From: Bacteroidales bacterium
Lineage (GTDB): Bacteria > Bacteroidota > Bacteroidia > Bacteroidales > Porphyromonadaceae
NCBI GenBank assembly: GCA_004555765.1
Contig: SFHG01000063.1
Location: 1-8,382 of the forward strand
Reading direction: 5' to 3'
Length of the DNA: 8,382 nt
The translations under genes and the position numbers were made by a program. Positions 7,358-8,382 of the stretch are shown in pieces. The notes below the pieces were generated by a model. The model had not been told where the DNA came from. It did not search any database and saw only the letters and a list, made by a program, of their open reading frames with translations. Every line of letters begins with the position of its first letter. The first letter of the stretch is position 1.

Positions 7358-7942
7358 ATGAGAAAGTCTTTGTTTTTCCTGTTTGTCGTGTCGCTTGCCC
7401 TCTTTGCAGGGCAGGCGCACGCCCAACGCTGTCTGCCCAAGATGAAGGGCATACGCTTGACCGCAGGCATGGCGGACGGCTTTTATGCCAAGTCTGCAAG
7501 TAACAACACGGGCTATACGTTCGGGGCTTCGCTTGCCACCTACACCAAAGGCGGGCATCAATGGATGCTTGGGGCGGAGTATCTCCGAAGGTACCATCCC
7601 TATCGGGAAAGGCGTATACCTGTGGAGCAGTTCACGGGCGAGGGAGGTTTCTTCTCTGGCGTGCTTTCAGACGGAAGTAAAACCTTTTTCCTATCAGCAG
7701 GTATTTCCGCCTTGGCGGGCTATGAGACGGTCAATGGCGGAAAGAAACTGCTGTTCGATGGCTCTACGATACGCAATAAAGACGGCTTTATCTATGGTGG
7801 GGCAATCACCCTACAGGCGGAGACCTATCTGAGTGACCACCTTGTACTGCTGCTCTATGGCAGGGAACGTTGCCTGTGGGGAGGCTCTACGGAGCGTTTT
7901 CATACACAATATGGTGTCGGACTGAAAATCATGCTGGACTGA
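7358..7942 (+). CDS. traO: Conjugative transposon protein TraO, predicted outer-membrane beta-barrel
   Basis: A 194-residue protein with a signal peptide (MRKSLFFLF, hydrophobic core, cleavage after AHA at about 22/23). The rest looks like short amphipathic beta strands with aromatic ends and glycine turns (GYTFGASLATY, HQWMLGAEYLRRY, TFFLSAGISALAGYE, GFIYGGAITLQAETYLSDH) and ends in a strand GVGLKIMLD, as in small outer-membrane barrels. This matches the conjugal transfer protein TraO family of Bacteroidetes. It starts one base after the traN stop, and its TGA shares a base with the traP ATG, so traN-O-P are probably translated together. A role at the cell surface in mating is inferred; the molecular function of the family is not established as far as I know. 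Confidence 0.92.
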   Translation: MRKSLFFLFVVSLALFAGQAHAQRCLPKMKGIRLTAGMADGFYAKSASNNTGYTFGASLATYTKGGHQWMLGAEYLRRYHPYRERRIPVEQFTGEGGFFSGVLSDGSKTFFLSAGISALAGYETVNGGKKLLFDGSTIRNKDGFIYGGAITLQAETYLSDHLVLLLYGRERCLWGGSTERFHTQYGVGLKIMLD

Positions 7943-8382
7943 TGGATGCACGACAGATGAGAGAGATTCCCATTGCGGACTTCCTGAACGCAATGGGGAT
8001 TCATCCGACTAAACAGAAAGGAAATGCCTTGTGGTATTCCGCTCCGTACCGCATGGAGCGGAGACCCTCCTTCAAGGTTGATATAAATAGAAACGTATGG
8101 TTCGACTTTGGCATTGGCAAAGGCGGAGACATCTTTGACTTGGCAGGAGAGTTTATCGGAAGTAAGGATTTCCTCCTGCGGGCGGCATTCATTGCACGGA
8201 ACGGAGCTTATCCGCTTCCCATAATAGAACATCTACAAAGGAATGAAGAGAAAGAACCCGTCTTCAATGATATTTGGGTGCGACCGTTGCAGGACGCCAA
8301 ACTGCTGGGCTACTTGAAAGAGCGGGGTGTCAATGCCCACGTTGCCATACCCAACTGTGAGGAGGTTCGATACCGTGTGCAT
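7942..8382 (+). CDS. traP: TraP, DnaG-type primase N-terminal domain, zinc ligands absent (3' partial)
   Basis: An open frame starts at the ATG at 7942 (overlapping the traO stop by one base) and continues without stop to the window edge: 147 codons visible. A second in-frame ATG at 7957 (MREIPIADFLNAMG) is an alternative start. The segment IPIADFLNAMGIHPTK, then YSAPYRMERRPSFKV and WFDFGIGKGGDIFDLAG (residues about 32-69), aligns with the CHC2 zinc-binding domain of DnaG primases, which normally reads CPFH...PSF...CFGCGAGGD. Here the four metal ligands correspond to A34, R37, D55 and I58, so zinc binding looks lost although spacing and the GGD motif are kept. A Toprim catalytic domain would be expected further on, beyond the window. 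The position after traO is that of traP in CTnDOT-type elements. The probable role is primer synthesis on the transferred strand in the recipient, or a related DNA-processing step (inferred). Confidence 0.87.
   Translation, partial: MDARQMREIPIADFLNAMGIHPTKQKGNALWYSAPYRMERRPSFKVDINRNVWFDFGIGKGGDIFDLAGEFIGSKDFLLRAAFIARNGAYPLPIIEHLQRNEEKEPVFNDIWVRPLQDAKLLGYLKERGVNAHVAIPNCEEVRYRVH

Noticed and set aside
1..8382. A novel defence or other undescribed system inside the tra module
   Set aside because: Every gene downstream of the fusion corresponds to a known Tra family in the standard order, and no extra gene fits into the short gaps.

Overview
The window is a stretch of a Bacteroidales (Bacteroides/Parabacteroides/Alistipes-type) integrative conjugative element of the CTnDOT family. 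This rests on gene order and protein families: a tightly packed, all plus-strand run in the order traG-I-J-K-L-M-N-O-P, each protein resembling the Bacteroidetes conjugative-transposon Tra family of that letter. Secreted proteins have short, Bacteroidetes-like signal peptides ending AHA/ANA followed by Q. No intergenic gap exceeds about 40 bases, and I saw no TTTG/TAnnTTTG-type Bacteroides promoter in the gaps.

Layout. 1-573: the C-terminal part of a capsule-type sugar-nucleotide reductase (CapF/WbjC family: end of an SDR domain plus a cupin domain), entering from outside the window. 553-573: a short segment where this reading frame passes, without frameshift or stop, into the conjugation ATPase TraG. 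To 2370: the C-terminal roughly 600 residues of TraG (VirB4-like), whose own N-terminal part of about 230 residues is absent. 2403-7942: traI, traJ, traK, traL, traM, traN and traO, all complete. 7942-8382: the start of traP, a primase-like gene running off the end.

How the genes work together: TraG is the ATPase that powers the mating-pair-formation machine; TraJ (VirB6-like), TraK (VirB8-like), TraL and TraM (VirB10-like) form its inner-membrane and envelope-spanning part; TraI, TraN (VirB9-like) and TraO are exported to periplasm or outer membrane; TraP probably acts on the transferred single strand. The VirB equivalences are family knowledge or inference; the membrane segments and signal peptides are visible in the sequence.

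The tra module itself looks ordinary. The unusual point is the in-frame capsule-enzyme/TraG chimera at the left edge. Both families appear to carry an LSD-x-EDL motif at the crossover, so a recombination or an assembly join through about 21 shared bases is likely. It should be treated as a possible assembly artefact until reads across the join are seen. I found no RNA genes, CRISPR arrays, insertion sequences, attachment sites or convincing terminators.
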